DNA from: a bacterium
GTDB lineage: Bacteria; 4484-113; JAFGCY01
Reading direction: 5' to 3'
Length of the DNA: 64,000 bases
NCBI GenBank assembly: GCA_016932385.1
Contig: JAFGCY010000096.1
Location: forward strand, 87,038 to 151,037
The notes under the pieces were generated by a model, which saw only the letters and a list, made by a program, of their open reading frames with translations, had not been told where the DNA came from and searched no databases. Position numbers and translations under genes: made by a program. Below, piece by piece: positions 9,360 through 17,445 of this stretch. Numbering within the stretch: the first letter of the stretch is position 1; each line of letters starts with the position of its first letter.

Positions 9360-10472
9360 ATGAACAACCCGCCGATTGTGGTAGTTGTCGACGACGAACC
9401 TGCGATCCTGGACCTGATCCAGGCGCAGTTGGCCGCGGAAAATTACGACATCCGCCCCTACGCCAGCGGCACGCTTCTACTGGACGACCTTGAAATCCTG
9501 GCCACCGCCGACTTGTTCTTGCTGGATGTGATGATGCCGGCTATTTCCGGCTTCGAGCTTTGCCAGGTGATCCGTGAACGGCGTTCGTCATTTGCCCCGA
9601 TCATTCTGGTCACGGCACTCGGCGATGTGGAACACAAGGTTCGCGGGCTCAACGCCGGCGCCGACGACTTCCTGACCAAGCCCACCAACACCGCGGAGAT
9701 GAAAGCGCGGATCCGCGCCAACTTGCGCGCGCGCGAATACTACTGCCAGCTGGAGCTGGCCAAACAGGATGTGGAACGCTTGTCGCTGTTCAAGGACAAG
9801 CTGATGGACATGATCGTCCATGACATCCGCAACCCGCTCGGCTCGGTCGCGCTGTCGATCCAGCTGATGGGCGACCCGCCGAACCCGGCCAAGGTCGATC
9901 CGACCACCTGGCAGCTGACCGGCCGGCAGGTGGACTTCGCGCTCGAGATGTGCGAGCAGCTGCTGGATATCAAGCGCCAGCAGTCCAACGAACTGGAAGT
10001 GCTTCCCTATGTCGTCCACCTGCGGGAAACGGTCAACCAGGCGGTGCAGCCGCTGTTGCTCTTCGCCCGTGAGCGGAAAGTCGAGATCAAGTCCGACATC
10101 GAGGACCTGACCTTCGAGTCCGATGAACGCCTGCTAACGCGTATCCTGATGAACCTACTGAACAACGCCGTGAAGTTTTCGCCCGGCGAAGACGCGGTGG
10201 AGATCAAGGGCCGGCGCGCCGGCGACCAGGTGGTGATCACCGTCGTCGATCACGGTCCGGGTATCCCGCACGAATTCCAGGACAAGATCTTCGAGCTGTT
10301 CAGCACCGCCGAAGTCAGCCGGCAGGTCCGCGGGTACGGGATCGGCCTGGCGTTCTGCAGCATGGCCGTGCAGTCGCTGGGCGGCTTCATCACAGTGGAG
10401 AGCGAACCCGGCCAGGGCAGCCGCTTCATCGTCACCCTGCCCTGGGTTGAAGCTCGCGAAGAGGAATTCTAA
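9360..10472 (+). CDS. Receiver-histidine kinase fusion
   Basis: A 370-residue cytoplasmic protein. Residues 1-125 are a receiver domain with the acidic pair (VDDEP), the phospho-acceptor Asp in FLLDVMMPAISG and the conserved Lys in DFLTKPTN. A short linker helix leads to a HisKA domain (MIVHDIRNPLGSV) and a HATPase_c domain with N box LMNLLNNAVKFSP, G1 VDHGPGIP and G2 RGYGIGLAF. The order receiver-kinase suggests a phosphorelay in which an upstream kinase, possibly the 605-residue one next door, controls this kinase. The ATG has GAGG and AAG about 5-9 bases upstream. No DNA-binding output is present. Confidence 0.9.
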   Translation: MNNPPIVVVVDDEPAILDLIQAQLAAENYDIRPYASGTLLLDDLEILATADLFLLDVMMPAISGFELCQVIRERRSSFAPIILVTALGDVEHKVRGLNAGADDFLTKPTNTAEMKARIRANLRAREYYCQLELAKQDVERLSLFKDKLMDMIVHDIRNPLGSVALSIQLMGDPPNPAKVDPTTWQLTGRQVDFALEMCEQLLDIKRQQSNELEVLPYVVHLRETVNQAVQPLLLFARERKVEIKSDIEDLTFESDERLLTRILMNLLNNAVKFSPGEDAVEIKGRRAGDQVVITVVDHGPGIPHEFQDKIFELFSTAEVSRQVRGYGIGLAFCSMAVQSLGGFITVESEPGQGSRFIVTLPWVEAREEEF

Positions 10473-11902
10473 ACCTCGGCCAGTTTGATCCGCTGCCACT
10501 TGCCGCTGCGAAATCGCAGATAACTCAGCGTCGCCTCGACGTAGACCGAAAGTGTCATCGCCCACCAGACGCCGTCAAGTCCCAGCCCCAGTCCCAGTCC
10601 CGTGCCCCAGATATCGGACAGAGCCATGAAGGCCACCAGCGGAATCCGCACCAGCCACATCGACGTCAGCGTGATCAACGCCGCGACGCGCGTGTCGCCG
10701 CTGCCGCGCAACACGCCGTTCATCGTCATGGCGACGGCCAGGCCCGGCAGGCACAGTGCGATGATCCTGAGGAAGCTCGCCGCCACCGGAGCCACCTCGG
10801 GCGCGTTGTGCGCGATGAAGACGGCGATGAACGCCTGCGGGAACAGGTACAGCAATGTCCCCATCGAGAGCATGATCAGCTCGCTGAAGCCCAGGCAATA
10901 TAGCGCGCTGGTGCGCGCCTGCTCGGGTTGCTCGGCGCCCAGGTTCTGCCCGACCAGCGTGCTGGCCGCCACGGAAAAGGCGAAGGCCGGCATGAAGGCC
11001 AGGCTCTCGGCCATCAGCCCGACTACCAGCGCGCCTTGCCCGACCACGCTATTCGGCAGATAGGTAATGAGCTTGATTAACAGCAGCATCGCCAGCGAGC
11101 GCGCCACCACTTGCAGCGATGCCGGCAACCCCAGCCTGAGCATCTCCCAGGTCCGCCGGAGCGGCGCGACCAGGATGTTCGCGTCGAAGGCAATCGCCTT
11201 CTGCTTGAGCAGCATCACGATCGCCACCGTGGAGGTCAGCGTGACGGTCGCCGATGTCGACCAGGCGCAGCCGGCCACCTCGTAGCGCTGGATCAGCAAG
11301 TAGTTGCCGACGAAGTTGGCGATGTTGGCGATCACCAGCAGCCACATCGGGTACAACGTCCGGCCCAGGCTGTTGAAGACGCTGATCACGGCGAACTGCG
11401 CGCCCATGCCGGCCATGCCGATGAAGATCACGCGCATGTAATCCCAGGCATACTGCTTGGTCAGCACGGCCAGCTGCGGATCCAGGTCGGCGGCCTCGCT
11501 GTGAACCATGTATTTCACCGGTCCCCCGCCGATCAGAAGCCCCAGGATCATCATCAGCACACCGGCGATCAGCCCGGCGATCACGCCGATGCTGGCGTAG
11601 GCCCGGGCGCGGTCGTGGTCCTGGGCCCCGGTGAACCGCGCGACATAGGCAGTGATACCAGCGCCCAAGCCCATGAACAGCGCGCTGACCAGCCAGATAC
11701 TCTGCCGGCCCACCGCCAGGCTCGCCAGGGCCGCCCCGCCCAGGCCGCTGATCATCCGGACGTCGACGAAACCGATCAGCGTCTGCAGGGCGTTGGTGGC
11801 CGTGACCGGCAGCGACAGCCACAACACCGTACGCGCCAGTTCGCGGCCGGACGACCAACGCGTCAACTGGATGTTTTTATGGGAAAACCAGGGCTGCGCC
11901 AT
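10469..11902 (-). CDS. MATE family multidrug/Na+ antiporter
   Basis: A 477-residue inner-membrane exporter of the MATE family with about 12 transmembrane helices. Two homologous halves are visible: NALQTLIGFVDVRMISGLGG in the first half, and AFAFSVAASTLVGQNLGAEQP in the second. It probably expels cationic compounds with Na+ or H+ exchange. I chose the ATG at 11902; a TAGTAT box ends seven bases upstream, close to the leaderless pattern. The longer frame to 11959 overlaps the opposite promoter area. It overlaps the end of the upstream kinase by 4 bp (convergent) and is divergent from the glutaredoxin gene. Confidence 0.88.
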   Translation of the reverse strand: MAQPWFSHKNIQLTRWSSGRELARTVLWLSLPVTATNALQTLIGFVDVRMISGLGGAALASLAVGRQSIWLVSALFMGLGAGITAYVARFTGAQDHDRARAYASIGVIAGLIAGVLMMILGLLIGGGPVKYMVHSEAADLDPQLAVLTKQYAWDYMRVIFIGMAGMGAQFAVISVFNSLGRTLYPMWLLVIANIANFVGNYLLIQRYEVAGCAWSTSATVTLTSTVAIVMLLKQKAIAFDANILVAPLRRTWEMLRLGLPASLQVVARSLAMLLLIKLITYLPNSVVGQGALVVGLMAESLAFMPAFAFSVAASTLVGQNLGAEQPEQARTSALYCLGFSELIMLSMGTLLYLFPQAFIAVFIAHNAPEVAPVAASFLRIIALCLPGLAVAMTMNGVLRGSGDTRVAALITLTSMWLVRIPLVAFMALSDIWGTGLGLGLGLDGVWWAMTLSVYVEATLSYLRFRSGKWQRIKLAEV

Positions 11903-11909
11903 TGCATCA

Positions 11910-11915
11910 ATACTA
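11910..11915 (-). promoter_or_regulatory. -10 box TAGTAT for the MATE gene
   Basis: Minus-strand TAGTAT ends seven bases before the ATG at 11902. The spacing is one base longer than the strict leaderless pattern seen elsewhere in the window. Confidence 0.4.
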
Positions 11916-11979
11916 CCCGATTGCGCCCGGCACCCATCCAAAACCGGGCACGATAACAATTAAATACGAAGGTATTACA

Positions 11980-12273
11980 ATGCTGATGATGAACGCACCA
12001 CAACCTGCAGTAACCGTCTATGGCGCCGACTGGTGCCTCGATTGCGTCCGTTCCAAACGCTTCCTCGACGAGCACGGCGTTAGCTACGAGTGGCTCGATA
12101 TCCAGCAGCAACCGGAACTGGCCGAAAAGGTGATCGAACTGAATATTCAGGGCGGATTCGGTCCGAAACGGCGCATTCCGCTGATCCTGATCGGCGCGCA
12201 GATCCTATCCGAACCTTCCGATGAAGAACTGGGCCGAGCCCTGGCAAGCGGCCAGACGGCCGAATCGGGCTAG
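11980..12273 (+). CDS. Glutaredoxin-like (mycoredoxin/NrdH type) protein
   Basis: A 97-residue thioredoxin-fold protein. The redox motif CLDC follows the first strand (VTVYGADWCLDCVRSKRFLD), then the glutaredoxin-like pair VSYEWLDIQ, the cis-Pro stretch RRIPLILIG and the Gly-rich end. This arrangement fits glutaredoxin-like proteins of the NrdH/mycoredoxin group, which reduce disulfides in the cytoplasm. I chose ATG 11980, with AAGG about 8 bases upstream, rather than the longer frame from 11902. It shares its 77-bp upstream region with the divergent MATE gene. Its stop overlaps the stop of the convergent response regulator by 4 bp. Confidence 0.85.
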   Translation: MLMMNAPQPAVTVYGADWCLDCVRSKRFLDEHGVSYEWLDIQQQPELAEKVIELNIQGGFGPKRRIPLILIGAQILSEPSDEELGRALASGQTAESG

Positions 12274-12704
12274 CGCGACTGGATCAAGGCCTGGACGATA
12301 TTGAGCAGCCGGTTGATGTTGACGGGCTTGGTTACGCACTCCGAAGCCCCGGAAGCCAGGGCCATCGTCACCGCTTCGAGATCCATCCGGCCGGAGATAA
12401 AAATCACCTTCACCTCGGGCAGTTTTTCGCGGATTTTGATCAGGGTGCCGACGCCGTCCAGGCCCGGCATATCGTAGTCCAGCGAGATCAGATCGGGCAT
12501 GAACGACACGGCCAGATCTACGGCTTTCAGCCCCGAATCCGCGGTGCGGACTTCATAGCCCTGCGATTGGAGTACCGAGCTGAAATTGCGCAGAAATGGC
12601 AGCGAGTCATCGACAAGCATCACCCGGCCCAGATTACCTCCGCTCGATCCACCACCCCGTACCGCGGAGTAATCGTATAGTTTGGGACACTGCCAGATTT
12701 TCAT
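12270..12704 (-). CDS. Single-domain response regulator
   Basis: A 144-residue CheY-like protein. After a 25-residue Gly/Ser-rich N-terminal extension comes a full receiver domain: the acidic pair in VMLVDDSLPF, the phospho-acceptor Asp in LISLDYDMPGLDG, the Ser/Thr of VIFISGR and the Lys of CVTKPVN. No output domain follows, so it probably relays phosphate or works through protein contact. Two kinases at 7.4-10.5 kb and one at 55-58 kb are candidate partners; sequence does not say which. AAGGAG stands about 11 bases before the ATG. The N-terminal extension is unusual for a stand-alone receiver. Confidence 0.88.
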   Translation of the reverse strand: MKIWQCPKLYDYSAVRGGGSSGGNLGRVMLVDDSLPFLRNFSSVLQSQGYEVRTADSGLKAVDLAVSFMPDLISLDYDMPGLDGVGTLIKIREKLPEVKVIFISGRMDLEAVTMALASGASECVTKPVNINRLLNIVQALIQSR

Positions 12705-12804
12705 TTGCTCTGGTACTCCTTGTCAGCAATCGTGTCGACCTGTGCGCGGGAAGTAAACCCACGTACCTGCCCATTCAACTCAGCCAGGAAGAGCACGTAA
12801 CATC

Positions 12805-12832
12805 TTAGCGAAAACAAGCATGGTTTTGCTAA
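12805..12832 (-). terminator. Possible hairpin terminator downstream of pgpH
   Basis: An inverted repeat with arms close to TTAGCGAAAAC and GTTTTGCTAA and a 7-base loop lies 35-62 bp beyond the pgpH stop. There is one bulged or mismatched base in the arm. No strong U-run follows, so a role in mRNA 3'-end formation is only possible. Confidence 0.35.
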
Positions 12833-12866
12833 ATTTCAACTGCTCTTAAACCAAGCGTTCAAATGC

Positions 12867-14972
12867 TCAGCTCTTCGGGCCGCCGTTGTCGATGTAATGG
12901 AATTGCACCGTCGCCGGGTGGTCTTCCGGATACCGCACGCGCTGGTGTCGTTGGGCGACGAGGATCCGGTTGAACGCGCGCTTGACCAGTTGCAGGTCGC
13001 CGATCGTCAGGCCGCTGGCGATGAGTTGCTCCTCATCGATTTTATCCGCCACGATCCGATCGACGATGACGCGGATCTCCTCCGCTTCCACGATGCCCTT
13101 GGCGCGGATCACCGCTTCAGTTACATCGGCCAGCATGACGATCCCGCTTTCCCGGCTTGTGGGAATCGGCCCGCTGTAGCTGAAGTTCTTCTTGTCCGGC
13201 TCGGGATGCTCCTCCGGATTCTCCTGGTGCAGTTGCTGCGCTTTGTAGAAGAAGTAACGGATCAGATAGTTGCCGTGGTGCTCCTTGATGAACTGGTGCA
13301 GCTCGACCGGCAGCTTGTTTTCCTTGGCCATTTCGATCCCGTTGCTCACATGGTCGCGCAGAATCTTGACCGACGTCTCCGGCGGTAAGCCCTGGTGGGG
13401 ATTCTTGGTCAGGTCGTGGATGTTTTCGGCGAAGAAGCCGGGGCGCTTCAGCTTGCCGATATCGTGATAGAGCGCACCGACCTTGGCCAAAAGCGAGTTG
13501 AGACCGATCTCCTTGCAGGCCTCCTCCGACAGGTCCGCCACCATCTCGCTGTGGACGTAGGTCCCATGGGCCTCGCGCTTGAGTTGGCGCAGCAGCTCGT
13601 TCTCGGGATTGGCCAGCTCGAACAGCTTGCCCGGCGTCAACTGCGACGTCAGCGTTTCCACCACCGGCAACAGCCCCAGCGCCAGCACCGCGGCGATGAA
13701 ACCGGCCAGGAAGGCGATCACGAACACTTCCCAGTGCAGCGTCTGCACGGAGACCAGGATCACCGTCGCCGCCAGCAGCATGTTGAACAGCCCCAGCGCG
13801 ATACTGAACCAGACCTGCTGCTGCCGGGACGCGCTGGGCGCGATAAACACCGGGGGCAGGATGCCGCCGGCCAGGGTATAGAGCATCAGATCGGCGCCGA
13901 AATTCAGCGCCAGGCTGAGCATCAGTCCCAGCCCCAGCCCCAGATATAACGCCAGGGTGGAATCGAATACCAGCACGATGATCGTTGCCAGCGCAGCGGC
14001 GGCGAAGGTTACGCCGTAGTACGAGAAGTTGAACGGCAGGCGGCCGATCACCAGCCCGATGACCAGGAACAGCAGGAACAGGCTCGACAGCTGCAGCACG
14101 CCGGAGGTACTGCACAGCTGGGGCGTCATGCGCTGCAGGAACACATACCACCAGAACAGCAGCGCCAGCAGCACCAGCGCTGCGCCGCAGAACCGGAACA
14201 AGTTTTGCTGCAGCAGGTGCGGCCAGACGGCTTCCAGCTGTTGTTCGGCCCGTTTGTCCACCACGTTGCCGGCGGTGATGATGACGCTGCCTTTCTCGAT
14301 CGTCTGCTTGGCCAGTTCCTCGCGCTGGTCCGCCATCGTCGGCGGGGTGAATTCATTCTGGTTGGGGATGAGAAAATAGATGTAAATGTTCTCGGGCGTG
14401 CTGGCCAGCTCCGGTACCCCGCCCTGCTTCAGCGTCCGCAGGTAAGCGTCGTTGACCCCCTGGTCCATTGTCTGCTCAAGCTGGCTGCGCGCGGCGGCGA
14501 AGATGGTGTTCAGCCGCTCGTCGCTGAAACCCATCAGAATGATGATCACAGCTGTATCGCGCAGGTTGTATTTGCTTGCCAGCGTGGCAATCATGCCGGC
14601 TTCTTCCTCATCCGACCAATCCTGCTGGATCAGGCGTTGGCGCAAGGTGTTGAAATCAGCCCGGAACTGCTGCAGGCGGGCCAAGCTTTCGTCCTTCTTG
14701 GAGCTGTCGATGATGATGGTCGATGGGCTATCGCTCATCCGGCCTGTCAACAGCGCCAGTTCGGTCTGGTCAAGGTATTCCACCGTCACGGGCGCGAAAA
14801 TCGTGTAAGGGACAATCTGCCCTTCCTTGTATTCACGCGGCCAGGCGTACAGGTAGCCGTATATGATTCCCAGCGCGATCAGGTAAAACAGCGCGCCGAT
14901 CAGAATCAGGCGCCAGGACGCCGGAATGCCTTTCTCCAGCGAGGTTCCGTGCTGTTTGTTTTTATCGGTCAA
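12867..14972 (-). CDS. pgpH: 7TM-HD cyclic-di-AMP phosphodiesterase, PgpH family
   Basis: A 701-residue membrane protein with the full PgpH (YqfF) layout. One N-terminal helix (about residues 20-43) is followed by an extracytoplasmic 7TMR-HDED domain to about 260, seven membrane helices to about 470, and a cytoplasmic HD phosphohydrolase domain. The HD motif is LYHDIGKLKRPGFF, with upstream His in THVxSE-like TYVHSEMVADL and IKEHHGNYL after it. In Firmicutes, PgpH breaks c-di-AMP to pApA. No c-di-AMP synthase is in the window. The gene follows phoH by 24 bp, an order common in many bacteria. TTG 14972 is the only good start at the N-terminus; the ribosome site is weak. Confidence 0.9.
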   Translation of the reverse strand: MTDKNKQHGTSLEKGIPASWRLILIGALFYLIALGIIYGYLYAWPREYKEGQIVPYTIFAPVTVEYLDQTELALLTGRMSDSPSTIIIDSSKKDESLARLQQFRADFNTLRQRLIQQDWSDEEEAGMIATLASKYNLRDTAVIIILMGFSDERLNTIFAAARSQLEQTMDQGVNDAYLRTLKQGGVPELASTPENIYIYFLIPNQNEFTPPTMADQREELAKQTIEKGSVIITAGNVVDKRAEQQLEAVWPHLLQQNLFRFCGAALVLLALLFWWYVFLQRMTPQLCSTSGVLQLSSLFLLFLVIGLVIGRLPFNFSYYGVTFAAAALATIIVLVFDSTLALYLGLGLGLMLSLALNFGADLMLYTLAGGILPPVFIAPSASRQQQVWFSIALGLFNMLLAATVILVSVQTLHWEVFVIAFLAGFIAAVLALGLLPVVETLTSQLTPGKLFELANPENELLRQLKREAHGTYVHSEMVADLSEEACKEIGLNSLLAKVGALYHDIGKLKRPGFFAENIHDLTKNPHQGLPPETSVKILRDHVSNGIEMAKENKLPVELHQFIKEHHGNYLIRYFFYKAQQLHQENPEEHPEPDKKNFSYSGPIPTSRESGIVMLADVTEAVIRAKGIVEAEEIRVIVDRIVADKIDEEQLIASGLTIGDLQLVKRAFNRILVAQRHQRVRYPEDHPATVQFHYIDNGGPKS

Positions 14973-14981
14973 AACACACCC

Positions 14982-14998
14982 GAGGTATTAAATACCTC
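14982..14998. repeat. 17-bp palindrome between phoH and pgpH
   Basis: GAGGTATTAAATACCTC is a perfect palindrome around a central base. It overlaps the phoH stop codon and lies 10 bp before the pgpH start. It could form a small intercistronic hairpin or bind a dimeric regulator; neither is shown. Confidence 0.5.
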
Positions 14999-16031
14999 AC
15001 TTCCCCTGGCTCTCGTGCTTTTCGTAGGCCTTGATGATCTTTTCGACCACCGGGTGCCTGACGACATCCTTGCGAGTCAGTTCAACGATACCGACATGCG
15101 GTTCGGCATGCCGCAGGATCTTGAGCGCATGCACGAAACCGCTCTGCTGGCCCGATTCCAGGTCTACCTGAGTTATATCACCTGTCACGATCGACCGGCT
15201 ACCGCGGCCCATGCGCGTCAGAAACATTTTCATTTGGCTGTAGGTGGTGTTTTGCGCCTCGTCCAGGATGATGAAGCTGTTGTTGAGTGACCGCCCGCGC
15301 ATGAAGGCCAGCGGCGCGACCTCGATCACGTTGCGCTCCATCAGCCGCCGGACCCGCTCGAACCGCAGCAGATCATTGAGCGCGTCAAACAACGGAATCA
15401 GATACGGGTTGACCTTCTCATACAGCGTGCCGGGCAGAAAGCCCAGTTTCTCGCCCGCCTCCACCGCCGGCCGCGTTAGCACGATGCGCTGGATCTTCTT
15501 GCGCCGGTAGAAATCGATCGCCGCCGCAACGGCGAGATAGGTTTTGCCCGTACCGGCCGGCCCGTGGCAGAGTACGACCTCGTGGCTTTCGATCGCCTGC
15601 AGGTAATTCTCCTGGCCGGGGGTCTGCGGCTGGAAATGCGGCAGGTGCGCCAACTGGGTTTCACCGTTGCCGGCGCTTTCCTGGCTGCCCTCCACCGCCT
15701 CGGCGACGGTCTCCTGGGTGATCTGGCCTCCGTTCTTGACTGCTTTGAGCATGGCGATCAGCGCCCGTCGCGCGTTTTTGACGTCGCGCCCGTCGCCGGT
15801 GATGAACACCTCCAACCCCTTGGCGTAGACCTTGACGTTAAAGCGCTCGGTCACCAGCCGCAGGTTGCCATCGAAGTCGCCAAACAGCTCCTGCATCTCC
15901 TCGCGGGAGCGCAATTCGATTGAATCGGTCTTTAAAATCTCGTTTACCTTCTCTTGTTTACCGTACGGCTGTATTCTACCATCGCTAAACGGAATTTTAG
16001 TCGTTTTCACCAGCCCCGGAAGGTCGATCAA
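14997..16031 (-). CDS. phoH: PhoH-like ATPase
   Basis: A 344-residue PhoH (YbeZ-type) protein: a phosphate-starvation-inducible-like P-loop ATPase linked to RNA metabolism. An N-terminal KH-like region (NLRLVTERFNVKVYAKG, about residues 55-110) precedes the helicase-like ATPase. The Walker A motif is CHGPAGTGKTYLAV, Walker B is FIILDEAQN, and motif III-like IVTGDITQVDL follows. It starts an operon with pgpH. The start is not sure: TTG 16031 gives the longest form, and GTG 16010 lies just inside; neither has a clear ribosome site. The divergent uracil-DNA glycosylase begins 58 bp away. Confidence 0.92.
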   Translation of the reverse strand: MIDLPGLVKTTKIPFSDGRIQPYGKQEKVNEILKTDSIELRSREEMQELFGDFDGNLRLVTERFNVKVYAKGLEVFITGDGRDVKNARRALIAMLKAVKNGGQITQETVAEAVEGSQESAGNGETQLAHLPHFQPQTPGQENYLQAIESHEVVLCHGPAGTGKTYLAVAAAIDFYRRKKIQRIVLTRPAVEAGEKLGFLPGTLYEKVNPYLIPLFDALNDLLRFERVRRLMERNVIEVAPLAFMRGRSLNNSFIILDEAQNTTYSQMKMFLTRMGRGSRSIVTGDITQVDLESGQQSGFVHALKILRHAEPHVGIVELTRKDVVRHPVVEKIIKAYEKHESQGK

Positions 16032-16077
16032 GCTGATTTAAAGTTATGGTACAAAACCCGGCCGGATGGTCGGCTGC

Positions 16078-16083
16078 TACACT
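16078..16083 (+). promoter_or_regulatory. -10 box TACACT for a leaderless start
   Basis: TACACT plus six bases reaches the ATG at 16090. It sits in the 58-bp gap between the divergent phoH and uracil-DNA glycosylase genes. Confidence 0.55.
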
Positions 16084-16089
16084 AACCGC

Positions 16090-16656
16090 ATGCATGATGT
16101 TCCTGCGGACATGCTGGCCAAGATCGCAAGCGAGATCCACGCCTGTACCGCCTGTCCGCTGCACGCAACGCGCACGCATGCCGTACCCGGCGAGGGTCCG
16201 CCCGAGGCCCGCGTGGTGTTTATCGGCGAAGCGCCCGGCGGCGACGAAGACCTGCAGGGCCGCCCCTTCGTCGGCCGCTCCGGCCAGCTGTTGCGCAAGA
16301 CGATCCGGGAAACGGGCTGGCGCGAGGATGAAGTATTCATCGGCAATGTGCTTAAGTGCCGCCCCCCCAACAACGCCGATCCGGTTCCCGAGCAAGTCGA
16401 GGCCTGTCGCCACTTCCTGATGGCGCAGCTGGTGATCCTGCGGCCCAAGGTGATCGTCACGCTGGGACGCCACAGCCTGAACCTGCTGATTAGCCCCGAG
16501 CTTAAGATCACCAAGATCCGCGGCCAGCACATCAAAAAAAACGGCCAGCTGTACCTGCCGACCTACCATCCGGCGATGATCCTGCGCAACGCGCGTTTGG
16601 AGCCGGAATTCCGCCACGATTTGGCCAAGGCCAAAGCCCTCTGCGAACGGAGTTAA
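16090..16656 (+). CDS. Type 4 uracil-DNA glycosylase (Fe-S)
   Basis: A 188-residue family 4 UDG, which removes uracil from deaminated DNA. The four Fe-S cysteines can be placed: CTACPL (two), CRPP in VLKCRPPNN, and the Cys in QVEACRHF. Motif A is GEAPGGDEDLQGRPFVGRSG, and the catalytic-loop motif is TYHPAMILRN. Length fits the family. The ATG at 16090 is preferred to the earlier in-frame codon at 16066 because TACACT stands exactly six bases upstream. The HAD gene follows after 2 bp, so they are probably co-transcribed. Confidence 0.93.
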   Translation: MHDVPADMLAKIASEIHACTACPLHATRTHAVPGEGPPEARVVFIGEAPGGDEDLQGRPFVGRSGQLLRKTIRETGWREDEVFIGNVLKCRPPNNADPVPEQVEACRHFLMAQLVILRPKVIVTLGRHSLNLLISPELKITKIRGQHIKKNGQLYLPTYHPAMILRNARLEPEFRHDLAKAKALCERS

Positions 16657-16658
16657 CT

Positions 16659-17378
16659 GTGCGAGACGATCCTTCCGCCCCCGTAAATCCCGAGGTGGTC
16701 TTCTTCGACCTGGGCTCGACACTGTGGGACGACTACCCGGCGGAACTGCACATGTGGGAGTATGCCCGGCAGCTGCTGGCTGACTACGGCATCAGCGTCT
16801 CCCACGACGAGATCCTGGCCAAGACCCAATCCGTCATCCACAGCTTCTGCCCGTCATTGACACGGGCCACGGTCTGGCAGCTGACCAATGGCGATCGCGC
16901 GATTTATAACGATGTACTCGACAAGTTGGTCTCTGACCTAATCTCCCGCCAGAACGATCCCGCCGAGTTCAAACGCCTCAATCCCCTGTTCCCGGGCATC
17001 CACGAGCTGCTCAGCCGCCTCAAACAACATTATCGCCTGGGTGTGATCAGCCAGCATTTCAAGCAGGTCAAGAAGTGGCTGACCAACTACGGCCTGGAGC
17101 AATACTTCGAACACCTGGCGGTCAGCGGGGATGTCCAGCTTTACAAGCCCGATCCGCGCCTGTATCTCTCCGCCTGCCAGGCCATGTCCGTCGACCCGAA
17201 ACGGGCGCTGATGGTCGGTGACCGTCTGGACAACGACATCTGGCCGGCCAACCGTATCGGCATGCTCACGGTCCGCGTGCTGTCCGATCCCTACCGCATC
17301 CAGCAACCGCGCTACAACCGCGACCTGCCCGACTACACCATCGAGTGCACCACCGACCTGGCGGAGATCCTGCTGTAG
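16659..17378 (+). CDS. HAD-superfamily hydrolase
   Basis: A 239-residue HAD subfamily IA protein. Motif I is VVFFDLGSTLWDD: the nucleophile Asp is present, but the usual second Asp (DxD) is Gly, as in the FDLGN-type HAD proteins. Motif II lies in LGVISQHF, motif III Lys in LYKPDPRLY and motif IV in MVGDRLDNDIW. A helical cap occupies residues 20-110. The GTG start has CGGAG about 6 bases upstream and lies 2 bp after the glycosylase stop. The likely role is a phosphatase on a small phosphate ester; the substrate is unknown. The altered motif I may change activity. Confidence 0.85.
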   Translation: MRDDPSAPVNPEVVFFDLGSTLWDDYPAELHMWEYARQLLADYGISVSHDEILAKTQSVIHSFCPSLTRATVWQLTNGDRAIYNDVLDKLVSDLISRQNDPAEFKRLNPLFPGIHELLSRLKQHYRLGVISQHFKQVKKWLTNYGLEQYFEHLAVSGDVQLYKPDPRLYLSACQAMSVDPKRALMVGDRLDNDIWPANRIGMLTVRVLSDPYRIQQPRYNRDLPDYTIECTTDLAEILL

Positions 17379-17424
17379 CGTCCGACGGCGTCGTGCACGG
17401 TTGGCTTAGAGGGCGGGGATTAGC

Positions 17425-17430
17425 TACAAT
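17425..17430 (+). promoter_or_regulatory. -10 box TACAAT ahead of livH
   Basis: TACAAT ends directly before an in-frame ATG (17431) and 15 bases before the next in-frame ATG (17446). The predicted +1 near 17437 lies between them, which rules against 17431 and gives a leader of about 9 bases that contains AGAGGGAG. Confidence 0.45.
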
Positions 17431-17445
17431 ATGCGCAAGAGGGAG

